From an uncultured Alistipes sp. (GTDB taxonomy: Bacteria > Bacteroidota > Bacteroidia > Bacteroidales > UBA932), in contig URSC01000005.1 in NCBI GenBank assembly GCA_900550465.1, positions 1 to 64,000 of the forward strand: a stretch of DNA of 64,000 nucleotides, in the 5' to 3' direction. The position numbers and the translations under genes are program-made. Shown one piece after another: positions 50,980 to 59,089 of this stretch (position 1 is the first letter of the stretch; every line of letters starts with the position of its first letter). Under the pieces are notes generated by a model. It ran no database searches and was not told where the DNA came from. It saw nothing but the letters and a program-made list of their open reading frames with translations.

Positions 50980-51618
50980 TTACCCCACAAGCCACACCAT
51001 GACGTGGCCGTCGAATATCTCGTAGTTGAGTTCAAAGGTCTCCTCCTCCCCGTCCTTGTGGATGAAGGTGGCCTCCAGTTCGCCCTCGTCGCGGGGGGTG
51101 AAGCGCTCCACCTCTATCTGCCGCGCGAAGTCCACACCGTTGCGGGACATGCGCTTGTAGATGGCTTCCTTGGCGCACCAGTAGATGGCCAGCTGCTGGT
51201 TGGTGTTGTGGTCCGAGAGGTCGTCCTTCTCGTCCTCGGAGAGGGCCTTGCGCTCCACTGCCGAGAAGTCGCGGCCGAGGCTTTCGATGTCTATGCCCAC
51301 GCTCTCTTCGGGATGGGCGATGACGGCTGCGAAGCGGGCGCAGTGAGAGATGCTGATCTCCACGGCGCAGTTCTGAAGATAGGGTTTGCCGTTGTCGTGG
51401 TGTCCGAGATAGAGTTTCTCGGGAAACATCTCGTTGAGAAGTGCCCTTACGGCCAGTTTCTCCTTGCGCCGTGCGGGGCTTTTGGTGATTTCGAGCTCCT
51501 CGAGCTCATCGCTGGGAATGGGGGCGCACAGCCGGCGCAAGTCGTCTTCGTCCTCGGAGATCTCCCATACGCATATCTCCGCCCCGTTTTCTAATTTTTC
51601 TCGTTTATATAGACCCAT
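50980..51618 (-). CDS. 4'-phosphopantetheinyl transferase (Sfp type)
   Basis: A 212-residue enzyme that attaches the phosphopantetheine arm from CoA to carrier proteins. The two metal/CoA motifs are GIDIESLGRD (about 106) and WCAKEAIYK (about 147-155). At this length it is Sfp-like rather than the short AcpS. The start at 51618 (MGLYKREKL) follows the family; an in-frame ATG at 51651 lies upstream. It sits between a DUF2156 gene and a DUF1648 gene; no polyketide or NRPS gene is in the window, so it may serve the fatty-acid acyl carrier protein. Confidence 0.88.
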   Translation of the reverse strand: MGLYKREKLENGAEICVWEISEDEDDLRRLCAPIPSDELEELEITKSPARRKEKLAVRALLNEMFPEKLYLGHHDNGKPYLQNCAVEISISHCARFAAVIAHPEESVGIDIESLGRDFSAVERKALSEDEKDDLSDHNTNQQLAIYWCAKEAIYKRMSRNGVDFARQIEVERFTPRDEGELEATFIHKDGEEETFELNYEIFDGHVMVWLVG

Positions 51619-51651
51619 CGATTTTTGAAAATAGGCTGCAAAGAAAAGCAC

Positions 51652-52575
51652 TTATCGCGGAACTGCCAAATATTTTTCCAACATATATGCCGGATGGTAG
51701 GACAGCTTGGCCTTGCGCAGGCCCTCATCCCCGGCATCGTCCTCCCGGTTGACGTACTGCAGGCCGGCCGCCTCGTGCTCGAGGAAGGTGCGGTTGATCA
51801 TGGGGTAGGCTCCCGTCACATCGGAAAATGCCTTCTCGACGTGCACGATGAAAGTATCGGAGTTGAGCCGCTCGCCGAGGGTGTAGGCCACCAGGCGGCC
51901 GCCGCTGCGCAGCATTCCTCCGCAGAGCCGCAGGGGGACGAAGTCCTCCAGGGCCTTGCGCACCGCGCAGGCCTCCATCTGCATCGACTCGTTGTGGATG
52001 CAGCCGTTGAGGGCGCACCACTCGTCGGTCATTGTCCTGCATTCCTCTATTTGGCGGCGGCAGAGTTCCGGATCGCCGTCCGGGCGGATGCTCTCGTAGG
52101 TCCAGCCGGGGTTCTGCGCCTTGAACCGGGAGATGAAATTGCGCTTGGGCTGGTATTTCTTTCCGGCGAGGGAGATCATCTTCTCCGTCTCGTAGAGATA
52201 GTCGAAGGATCGGCGGACAGGGGAAAATTCGTAGCGGCCGGGGAACATTTCCTCGAGGCGGGCTTTCACATCGGCGATGATCCAGAGGACCGGGCGTCTC
52301 CCGATGCGGGCGGCATCCTCCTCCATTGTATCCAGAACCTCAGCGATATCTCCGCTTCCTGCGGGGAAAATGTAGTTGGCGCAGCCCTCCTCTCCGTCGG
52401 AGCGGATGAGCAGCCAGTCCTTCCACCGGGCGATGCGGGTTCCGAAGAACCGGGCCCAGATGTACAGCGAGGTGAAGCAGTACTCCGTGGCCCGGTAGTC
52501 GGAAACAGCAAGGAGCGGGTCGGCCCACTCCTTGTCGCTTAATTCTATGTCCTTGAACTCAGGTAGGTTACTCAT
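51652..52575 (-). CDS. DUF2156 (phosphatidylglycerol lysyltransferase-like) protein
   Basis: A 307-residue protein of the DUF2156 family, a double-GNAT fold related to the catalytic domain of MprF/LysX. It shows EYCFTSLYIWARFFGTRIARW near the start, SLAGKKYQPKRNFISRFK in the middle, and GLQYVNREDDAGDEGLRKAKLSYHPAYMLEKY at the end, all typical. The small-molecule substrate is unknown. It overlaps the upstream S37 peptidase gene by 8 bases. Confidence 0.88.
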   Translation of the reverse strand: MSNLPEFKDIELSDKEWADPLLAVSDYRATEYCFTSLYIWARFFGTRIARWKDWLLIRSDGEEGCANYIFPAGSGDIAEVLDTMEEDAARIGRRPVLWIIADVKARLEEMFPGRYEFSPVRRSFDYLYETEKMISLAGKKYQPKRNFISRFKAQNPGWTYESIRPDGDPELCRRQIEECRTMTDEWCALNGCIHNESMQMEACAVRKALEDFVPLRLCGGMLRSGGRLVAYTLGERLNSDTFIVHVEKAFSDVTGAYPMINRTFLEHEAAGLQYVNREDDAGDEGLRKAKLSYHPAYMLEKYLAVPR

Positions 52576-53887
52576 ACAGCCACTGGCTCAGGATGGACTT
52601 GATCTCCTTCTGGGTAGCCTCGTCGAAGGTGGCGATGCGGGCACGGTGGCTGCCGCCAGGCTGGATGAAGAACTTGATGTTGTCCTTGTGCGGGTCGGCG
52701 GGCATCACTGCGGACCAGGGGTCGAACTGGCCGTAGATGAAGAGCATGCGGGCGTCGGTGGAGTGCAGGAATGCTGAGATCTTGTTGTAGAGGTAGTCGC
52801 TGAAGGGGAACTCGCGGTTCTGGGGCAGGAGCAACTTGGTGATGTAGTTGTCGGTGTTTTTGATGCTGAAATACTTGCGGTATTTGCCGAATTGCTTCAT
52901 GTCGTAGCCGTAGTAGCCGAGTTCCTGGGCTGCCTGTACGAAGAAAGGCGATGTGGCGCTCCATGTTACAAAATAGTCAGGGGAGCTTATTCTCATCATG
53001 TAGTTGAATACCTCACGGTCGGAAGCGTCTTTCCCGGGTATGTTTGCCACGGGGTAGCCCCACTGCCAGAAGGCGAAGGAGAACTCCAGCACGCAGTAGT
53101 CGTAGATCTCGTCCACGGGAGCGCGGAACTCGTACTCGCGGGCCTTGCACAGGGAGTCATACATGGGCATCAGGCGGTCCTTGCGGAGCAGCAGCTCGAT
53201 CTGGAAGTTCCTGACGGCCTCGCGGTCGGCGGGTGTGCCCACGTATTCGGCGATGAAGGGCTCATGACGGCCGTCGTATGCGCCGCGGCACAGAGGGCCT
53301 ACGTAGGGTACGGAGAAGTCCACGTCCTCAGGATAGTAGGCGCGGTAGAGCATGGTGGTCTGGCCTCCCTTGCTGATGCCGGTGGAGATCCACTTGCCGT
53401 CGAAGACGTTTTTCAGGGCGGTCACTACCTCGTGCAGGTCAGCGGCCGCATTGGGGGCATTCATGTAGTCCCAGTTGACCTCCTCGGGAGACTTGCCGGG
53501 GTAGGGGGTGGACTCGAGGAAGTAGCGGTGCTCGACCACGATGTTGTTCGTGTTGAACAGGGCCGAGATCTCGTCGCGGTAGCGGGGGCTGGCCGCATAC
53601 TGGGCGCCGTAGCCCTCGGTCACCACCACGGTGGCGCTGTCAGGATGCACGGCGCACACGTAGACCCTCTGGGTGAAAGTGCCCATGTCGGGGTTCTCGT
53701 GGTCGATGGGCTGCTCGAATATCACTAAATATTTCTCGGCGAACTGAGTGCTCTCCAGCTCCTGCACGTCCTTTACCTGGGGCAGTGCGGCGATGCGGTC
53801 CGCCAGCGTCGCCTCCTGAGCCCGGAGCTGCACTCCGAGTACCGAGAAGACGAACATCGCGATGGTCAGTAATGTAAATCTGCGCAT
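52568..53887 (-). CDS. S37-family (PS-10) aminopeptidase
   Basis: A 439-residue secreted serine peptidase (signal peptide about 1-23). The S37 tripeptidyl-aminopeptidase pattern is clear: YLVIFEQPIDHENPDMGTF, VVTEGYGAQYA, NNIVVEHRYF, and the nucleophile in STGISKGGQTT (Ser172), with Asp in YGQFDPW and His in PGGSHRARI near the end. It likely trims peptides in the periplasm. First gene of an operon with DUF2156, phosphopantetheinyl transferase and DUF1648. Confidence 0.9.
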   Translation of the reverse strand: MRRFTLLTIAMFVFSVLGVQLRAQEATLADRIAALPQVKDVQELESTQFAEKYLVIFEQPIDHENPDMGTFTQRVYVCAVHPDSATVVVTEGYGAQYAASPRYRDEISALFNTNNIVVEHRYFLESTPYPGKSPEEVNWDYMNAPNAAADLHEVVTALKNVFDGKWISTGISKGGQTTMLYRAYYPEDVDFSVPYVGPLCRGAYDGRHEPFIAEYVGTPADREAVRNFQIELLLRKDRLMPMYDSLCKAREYEFRAPVDEIYDYCVLEFSFAFWQWGYPVANIPGKDASDREVFNYMMRISSPDYFVTWSATSPFFVQAAQELGYYGYDMKQFGKYRKYFSIKNTDNYITKLLLPQNREFPFSDYLYNKISAFLHSTDARMLFIYGQFDPWSAVMPADPHKDNIKFFIQPGGSHRARIATFDEATQKEIKSILSQWLYE

Positions 53888-53920
53888 AATGGTTGTTTGG
53901 TTGGTTGTTTAAACGTTGCG

Positions 53921-53928
53921 CAAATGTA
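53921..53928 (-). promoter_or_regulatory. -7 promoter box of the S37 peptidase operon
   Basis: Minus-strand TACATTTG (TAnnTTTG), 34 bases before ATG 53887. The leader carries a TTGGTTGTTT repeat. Confidence 0.6.
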
Positions 53929-53952
53929 AGATATTTTTCGGTAAGATGGACG

Positions 53953-54470
53953 CTACCGGAGGTCAAATACTTCAAGCTGCGACTGCATGGCGTTGGAGGC
54001 GATGAGCCTGCCGTCGGAGGTGACGCAGATGCACCAGTAGTATTTGTCGGGGAGGATCAATTGTCCGGTGTATCTGATTGTGTCCCCGTCTACGTCCAGT
54101 ACGACGACGGTATTGCATAGATTCTTCATATTGTCGGCTGGATCATCGTTCACGGTGAAGCAGAGTATGTATAGTTTCCCGTCGGAGTAATATGAGTCGC
54201 CGAACTGGTAGTACACGGTCAGGGTGCCCGGAGCCGAAACCTCGCGGCTTTTTTCTATATCCCTGACTTTACGCTCAATAACCGGAATGTCGGAAATATC
54301 CACAGATTTCAGGAGGTTCATGTCCTCGTCGTAGAGGTCGATGACCGGTGCCATCTTGACAACAGCCGCATATCCCGTTTCCGTCTTGAATATATCCCAT
54401 TCCGCGGGGCTGCAGGAGGCGGCCAGAAATGCTGCGGCAACTACAGCTGCCAAGCAAGAAAATTTTTCAT
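53953..54470 (-). CDS. Small lipoprotein, propeller-like, probable frameshift at its start
   Basis: About 170 residues: signal peptide, lipobox FLAASC, then strands with a propeller-like end (YYWCICVTSDGRLIASN). The promoter box at 54492-54499 places the start at ATG 54470, but there the frame reads five A then four T and stops after nine codons. One more A in that run would give MKKFSCLAAVVAAAFLAASC, a perfect lipoprotein signal, in frame with the rest. So this may be a sequencing error, a phase-variable start, or a decaying gene. The in-frame start at 54528 lies upstream of the promoter. Family unknown. Confidence 0.55.
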
Positions 54471-54491
54471 ATAACCCAGTGATTATAGTGA

Positions 54492-54499
54492 CAAATATA
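54492..54499 (-). promoter_or_regulatory. -7 promoter box of the small lipoprotein gene
   Basis: Minus-strand TATATTTG (TAnnTTTG), 22 bases before ATG 54470. Confidence 0.5.
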
Positions 54500-54591
54500 T
54501 CAAGTAGTGCGGCTCTATGGTTCATCAACGGTAAGCAGGGTGGCGGGGGTGTTTTGCAATCATTCGATAATCAGGTGCTTACCATTGAATG

Positions 54592-54631
54592 CTGATCTTT
54601 TCGGCGTTTTCGAAGCACCTGCAAAGATCAG
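54592..54631. repeat. Inverted repeat in the gap after the fic gene
   Basis: CTGATCTTT and AAAGATCAG, 22-base loop. The surrounding gap (54529-54688) holds no gene; this may be a weak terminator for the Fic operon. Confidence 0.4.
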
Positions 54632-54688
54632 TGGCCTAACGGAATATGCTGATTACCAAGGTGCTGTAATTTGAGGGTGCTGCAGTGC

Positions 54689-55663
54689 TTACCGATTATC
54701 ATTCACTGTCCAGTGGCCGCCTTTGTCGGGTCCTACGCGCCGGAGCCTTCCTTCGGCTTTCAGGCGTGCCAGGTGTTTTTCCACGGCTTTCAGGGTGATG
54801 CCGATGCGGACGGCGAGGGCTGCTGCGCTCAGACTGCCGTCCCCGGACAGCAGTTCGAGGATTTTCTCCCTACTTTTCTGCTTTTTCTCCCTACTTTTTG
54901 TGGTTTTCTCCCCACCTTTTTCATCATTGACAGACTGGAGATATGTATCTATGTCGTGGCGGAGATTACGTATCATCAGACCGGTCATCCAGCGGCGGAA
55001 TATCGATGGATCTTCCTTTTCCCGCGTCTCTACGAGGGCCTTGATATATTCTTCCTTATCTCCTTTCAGGATTTTTGCGGGGATCAGGCCCATTTCCATC
55101 TGCAGCTGGTTCATCAGCAGACGGGCAGTCCTGCCGTTGCCGTCAGCCCAGGGATGTATCGTTACCAGCGCATAGTGCGCGTCAAAAGTCATTTCGTACT
55201 GTTCTTGCAGATTCATGGCGCTGCTTTTTTGCCTGGCTGCGTTTATCCTGTCACAGAGTTCCGAAAGTTTTCCTGGCACTTTGTTGTAGCTCATATTTTT
55301 CATGACGAGCGATGCCAGTTCAACAAGTATGTCGACCGTGACCGGTGTGTGCGAGGCCGCCAGTTCCGCGGATCTTTCGTAGGCAGCTTTAAGGTCCAGG
55401 TTCATGTTCTGCTCCTCTATGCTCTTTCCGCGCAGGCTGATACCCTGGTCGAACAGTATCTGGTTCTCCAGCTCGGTGATGGTCGAGCCCTCGATGGCCG
55501 TTGAATGGGTAATAATCGAGTACAGACAGAATTTCCCGTAGTCTATCTGCCTGTCGATGCTCAGCTCCCGGTACCGTGCCGTCAGTATTTCGAGCTCATT
55601 GTCCATAGTCTCTGCAAAGTCAGGCCGGAGTACCTGTTTCAATCTCTTTTTCCAAGAAGTCAT
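54689..55663 (-). CDS. Fic-domain protein (with inhibitory motif) in a DUF3791/DUF3990 operon
   Basis: A 324-residue Fic protein. The catalytic loop HPWADGNGR (170-178) is canonical except for Asp/Trp choice, and the inhibitory helix motif STAIEG (54-59) is N-terminal, so activity is probably self-restrained. The end (about 265-324) is a winged helix (SAAALAVRIGITLKAVEKHLARLKAEGRLRRVG). The linker before it has three 21-bp in-frame repeats (54862, 54883, 54904) coding heptads such as TKSREKK. The start could be 55663 (overlapping DUF3791 by 44 bases) or 55606. Last gene of a TA-like operon. Confidence 0.85.
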   Translation of the reverse strand: MTSWKKRLKQVLRPDFAETMDNELEILTARYRELSIDRQIDYGKFCLYSIITHSTAIEGSTITELENQILFDQGISLRGKSIEEQNMNLDLKAAYERSAELAASHTPVTVDILVELASLVMKNMSYNKVPGKLSELCDRINAARQKSSAMNLQEQYEMTFDAHYALVTIHPWADGNGRTARLLMNQLQMEMGLIPAKILKGDKEEYIKALVETREKEDPSIFRRWMTGLMIRNLRHDIDTYLQSVNDEKGGEKTTKSREKKQKSREKILELLSGDGSLSAAALAVRIGITLKAVEKHLARLKAEGRLRRVGPDKGGHWTVNDNR

Positions 55664-55838
55664 ATACGTAGAGCGGGCTTTGGAAATACAAACCGCTGCG
55701 GACATCTTGCAATTTCTTGAATGTGTCCGAATTATACAATGTGTCAAGGGCTGACTCCATATCCATATGACGGCGCTCCATCAAGAGGATAACGAGGTCC
55801 TTTGTCATGCATTCCATCATGTATTCAACACCAGTCAT
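55620..55838 (-). CDS. DUF3791 protein (second copy)
   Basis: A 72-residue DUF3791 protein (MTGVEYMMECMTKDLVILLMERRHMDMESALDTLYNSDTF... pattern: short helices ending in YVYDFLEKEI). DUF3791 genes flank DUF3990 genes in many bacteria and are thought to form a toxin-antitoxin-like set. Its ATG overlaps the DUF3990 TGA (ATGA), showing tight coupling. Confidence 0.82.
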   Translation of the reverse strand: MTGVEYMMECMTKDLVILLMERRHMDMESALDTLYNSDTFKKLQDVRSGLYFQSPLYVYDFLEKEIETGTPA

Positions 55839-56226
55839 ATCTTTGTCAGTAGGTTAATGGCTCTTACCGTTCCGAAAAAATATTGAAACGTGATACCGCG
55901 TATGAACTTCAGTCGTTCTAAAAATGTCTCGAGGTCTATATTGTGCTCCATGTAATTGCGGATCTGCAGTCCTACGCGGTCGTTGGCAATAGGACCATAT
56001 ACGATATATTGAGAGGTGAAAAGCTGTCTGTTAATATCCGTTCATCAAATTCGAATACGTTTACAACAGGCTCCATATCAAGCTGTGCGGCCTTGTATGA
56101 TGCCATTTCATATGCCTGTTGCTCATTGTCTGAAAGATAGAAGCCCTTTCCGAAATCTTTGTTGGGCTTTGAGACAGAAAGATCAATCTTGTCGATTACG
56201 ACAGTGGATCCATGGTACAGTTTCAT
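55835..56226 (-). pseudogene. Broken DUF3990 (ADP-ribosyltransferase-like) gene
   Basis: The first part (MKLYHGSTVVIDKIDLSVSK... through FEFDERILTD) and the last part (YIVYGPIANDRVGLQIRNYM... ending at a TGA overlapping the next ATG) are clear DUF3990, but lie in different frames; the frame changes near 56000-56015. The span is 392 bases, not a multiple of three. Compared with the family, the middle segment with the conserved W and NR pattern is missing, so this looks like an internal deletion that also shifted frame. DUF3990 belongs to the ART fold and is predicted to be the toxin-like partner. Overlaps of ATGA with both neighbours remain. Confidence 0.75.
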
Positions 56227-56447
56227 GCTATCGCCCCTCCATGACGGCGGCAATAATCAGTTATGTCGTTCAGAACATCCTCCATGCGCAAGGTATGCGC
56301 AATACCGTAGTGCTCATTCAAAAACTTTATGGCATCAAACCGTTTGAGATACCGGAATGCCTGACTTTCAGTTAAATGTTTTGCCTTGGCAAATTCGGCA
56401 ATCATGACAACGATATACTCAACCTTATTTCGTATTTCTGTACCCAT
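56223..56447 (-). CDS. DUF3791 protein (first copy)
   Basis: A 74-residue DUF3791 protein (MGTEIRNKVEYIVVMIAEFAKAKHL, then LTESQAFRYLKRFDAIKFLNEHYG). The start at 56447 lies 30 bases after its promoter box; the in-frame ATG at 56507 lies upstream of the box. Its stop overlaps the DUF3990 ATG. First gene of the DUF3791-DUF3990-DUF3791-Fic operon, which is AT-richer than its surroundings. Confidence 0.82.
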   Translation of the reverse strand: MGTEIRNKVEYIVVMIAEFAKAKHLTESQAFRYLKRFDAIKFLNEHYGIAHTLRMEDVLNDITDYCRRHGGAIA

Positions 56448-56476
56448 GATAATTCCCGTTTTCTGATTATTCAAGA

Positions 56477-56484
56477 CAAAAATA
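56477..56484 (-). promoter_or_regulatory. -7 promoter box of the DUF3791/DUF3990/Fic operon
   Basis: Minus-strand TATTTTTG (TAnnTTTG), 30 bases before ATG 56447. Confidence 0.55.
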
Positions 56485-56527
56485 CATTTTCCCTTCAAGA
56501 AAAGCAAAATAGGTGGTAAATAAGTTG

Positions 56528-58888
56528 TTATTTAATTCGTCGGGAAAGGCCGCCGGCGGAGCGGTCCTGGGCCTGACGAACGTATTTGCGGCCGAAGCTC
56601 TGGCGCCAGGAGAGGGTTACGAGGCCGGACCAGGTCTGCCAATCGCGGCGGTAGGTGTAGGCCGCGGTGGAGAAATGCTGCGGGCCGAAGGTGCCGAGCA
56701 GGTCGGTGGCCTCGAGGCTCAGTGTGCCTCCGAAATCGAACTGTTTGGAGATGGAGAGATTCAGATAGTGCCTCTCAGGTACTTCCCAGGTCAGGGAGCG
56801 CATGGGGGAGCTGTAGCTGTAGGAGAGGGTCATGAGCAGGCCGTGCTGCCGGGAGAGGTTCACAGTGTTGCGCAGGTCCGCCATCCAGTACCAGGTGGAG
56901 TAGGACATGTCGGTCTCACCGAGAGCGGCGTCAAGAGTCTCGTAGCCGGCGGAGGCATTCAGGCGGATCTCCCAGATGCCGTTCAGCAGGCGTTTGTTGA
57001 TATCCGCTGTCAGATGCAGCATGTTATGGGTGCCGAAATTCCCGGTGGAGGACTTCATGACATCGTTCCCGATGTATTCGTCGTAGTCGAAAATGGCGTT
57101 GCCGGAATTCATCCACATTACGGCGACGGTGTAGTCGTATAGGAAAGTGTAATTCAGCATCAGCTCATGGGCCAGTGCGGCGCTCAGCTGCGGATTACCG
57201 GTGCTGAAGGTATTCTCCGTGGTCCATATCCTGAACGGGTTGAGGCGGGTGTAGAAAGGCCGGTCGATGTTCATCCGGTAGTCCAGCATGAGGCTGTGTT
57301 TTCCCTCGTCGAGATTCAGCATCACCGAGGCGGACGGGAACAGATTGAAGTAGTTCTGACTCACCTCCTCTCCGGTCGCCTCCTGTCTGCCGGAGATGCG
57401 GGTGTATTCTCCGCGCAGGCCGGCCGTACTCCACAGAACTTCGTTCCACTGGCGGTCGTAGGAGATGTATGCACCGGAAATATGCTCACGGTACATGAAG
57501 CGGTTGTTCCAACTCGTGCTGTCGCTTCTGAAAAAGCCGTTGTCGAGCAGTGTCGAGGTATGCTCCAGTCCGCTGTTCAGGGTACTTCCGTCGCTGAAGA
57601 TATGGCGGTAGACTGCCTTGCCCTCGGCAGCCCGGAAGTCCTGGACTGTCTGCTGAATCCAGCTTTGCGGGGCGGGCCCGGTGATGTCCGTGCCGATGCG
57701 GGAGTTGTCGTAGTAGGCAGAATAGTTTGCGCTTATGTCGAGGCTGCTGCCCCGTCCGTCCGTTTTCAGGTTGTAGTACAGCTCAGCGCCTATACCCGGC
57801 TTTACCACAGGGTTGCCGGTCCTGGAAGAAACGAGGGAACTCTGCGTCAGAATGCCGTCGCGGAGATAGTCAGTGACTGTCTCATCGCGGATGTCAGTCC
57901 AGTCACCGTCCATGGCGAGGGAGGCTCCTATCGTGTTTTTCGGATTGATGTCGTATGTCAGGTTCAGGTTGCCGTGCAGCATGTACATGTCACTTTTCTT
58001 CTGTGACCGGTATTCGATATCCTTGTCTGTGTCGAAATAGCTGTAATGCTCAGTCTGGTCGATACGGCTGCCGTTGTTGATGAATCCGAGATTACCCGAC
58101 ACTGCCAGTCTATCCCCTGCCCAGCTGAGCCCCACGGCTGCTTCCGGGGAGACTTTCCGCGCATAGTACGTGCCTCTCAGGCTGGCGCTTCCCTCCAGTC
58201 CCTGTCCCGGTTCCTTCCTGTACACCACGTTGATGACCGCCCCGGAGGCCGAGGCCTTGTAGGCGGCCCCCGGAGAGGTTATCACTTCGATTTTCTCAAT
58301 CTTCTCTGCCGGAGTGTTGCGCAGGATATCCATCGCTGCCTCCTGGCTCATGACCGGCTTGCGGCCGTCTACCCAGATTTCAGCCTTTTTGTTCCCCAAG
58401 ACTGTCACCGCCTCCCGGCTTACGGTCACGAGCGGGGCATAGCCGAGCATGGAGAATGCATCGGAGGCCGAGGCTATTTCAGCCGGCGGGGAATAGACCA
58501 GCTTGCCGGGACGTCGGCTGACCGTGCCCCTGTCGGCTGTTACGGTCACCTGCGCCAGAGTCTCGGAGGACTGCTCCAGGGTCACGACGAGATTGGACTT
58601 GGGGGGAGTGACGGTGAGTCTGACCTTTTCATATCCCATGCAGGACACCTCGACGATGAGCCGCTCTGCCGGACTGGTTCTCATTTCGAAGGCGAAGCAG
58701 CCGGAGGTATCTACGTAGGTAAAATTGAGCACGGAACTGTCTTCCGGGGAAATAAGGACGGCCAGTGCGGCGGGGACGGGCCGTCCCTGCCTGTCTATCA
58801 CCCGCCCTTTGACGGACAATGGCCCGGCAGCTTGGGCGGTAAGCGCGGCCAGGAACAGGAGTGAAAGGATCAGTGCGGATTTTTTCAT
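56528..58888 (-). CDS. TonB-dependent-receptor-like outer membrane protein
   Basis: A 786-residue outer-membrane protein. After a signal peptide comes a carboxypeptidase-regulatory-like domain (about 22-115; VKGRVIDRQGRPVPAALAVL), a plug domain (about 125-225; VTVTADRGTVSRRPGKLVY, ASASDAFSMLGYAPLVTV, and KIEVITSPGAAYKA), and a beta-barrel to the C-terminus. No SusD-like lipoprotein follows, so this is a stand-alone receptor rather than a polysaccharide utilisation locus. The start at 58888 opens the signal peptide; 58915 is upstream of or inside the promoter box. Confidence 0.88.
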   Translation of the reverse strand: MKKSALILSLLFLAALTAQAAGPLSVKGRVIDRQGRPVPAALAVLISPEDSSVLNFTYVDTSGCFAFEMRTSPAERLIVEVSCMGYEKVRLTVTPPKSNLVVTLEQSSETLAQVTVTADRGTVSRRPGKLVYSPPAEIASASDAFSMLGYAPLVTVSREAVTVLGNKKAEIWVDGRKPVMSQEAAMDILRNTPAEKIEKIEVITSPGAAYKASASGAVINVVYRKEPGQGLEGSASLRGTYYARKVSPEAAVGLSWAGDRLAVSGNLGFINNGSRIDQTEHYSYFDTDKDIEYRSQKKSDMYMLHGNLNLTYDINPKNTIGASLAMDGDWTDIRDETVTDYLRDGILTQSSLVSSRTGNPVVKPGIGAELYYNLKTDGRGSSLDISANYSAYYDNSRIGTDITGPAPQSWIQQTVQDFRAAEGKAVYRHIFSDGSTLNSGLEHTSTLLDNGFFRSDSTSWNNRFMYREHISGAYISYDRQWNEVLWSTAGLRGEYTRISGRQEATGEEVSQNYFNLFPSASVMLNLDEGKHSLMLDYRMNIDRPFYTRLNPFRIWTTENTFSTGNPQLSAALAHELMLNYTFLYDYTVAVMWMNSGNAIFDYDEYIGNDVMKSSTGNFGTHNMLHLTADINKRLLNGIWEIRLNASAGYETLDAALGETDMSYSTWYWMADLRNTVNLSRQHGLLMTLSYSYSSPMRSLTWEVPERHYLNLSISKQFDFGGTLSLEATDLLGTFGPQHFSTAAYTYRRDWQTWSGLVTLSWRQSFGRKYVRQAQDRSAGGLSRRIK

Positions 58889-58912
58889 AACGGGTCGGGT
58901 TTGATGTTTCCG

Positions 58913-58920
58913 CAAAGATA
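58913..58920 (-). promoter_or_regulatory. -7 promoter box of the TonB-type receptor
   Basis: Minus-strand TATCTTTG (TAnnTTTG), 25 bases before ATG 58888; it overlaps the alternative start at 58915. Confidence 0.6.
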
Positions 58921-59006
58921 TGGGGGCGCGGCCCTGATGTCAAGGAAGAAAGAGTTACGCTGCGAGTAGGCTAATGTCTTGAAAATGCTGTGATTGGAAG
59001 AGTGCA

Positions 59007-59062
59007 AAAACTTTCAGATGCAGATTCTCAGCACCGTGCGGAGGTGTGGGGTGAAAGTTTTG
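59007..59062 (-). terminator. Possible terminator hairpin of the ispE/regulator operon
   Basis: CAAAACTTTCA and TGAAAGTTTT(T)G pair across a 35-base loop, 28 bases after the stop at 59090; AT-only outer stem and long loop make it weak. The rest of the gap 58921-59089 holds nothing I recognise. Confidence 0.35.
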
Positions 59063-59089
59063 TCTGGACGCAAAATACTGGGAAACCAG

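Noticed and set aside
56528..58888. Polysaccharide utilisation locus
   Set aside because: No SusD-like gene, glycosidase or hybrid regulator accompanies the receptor.
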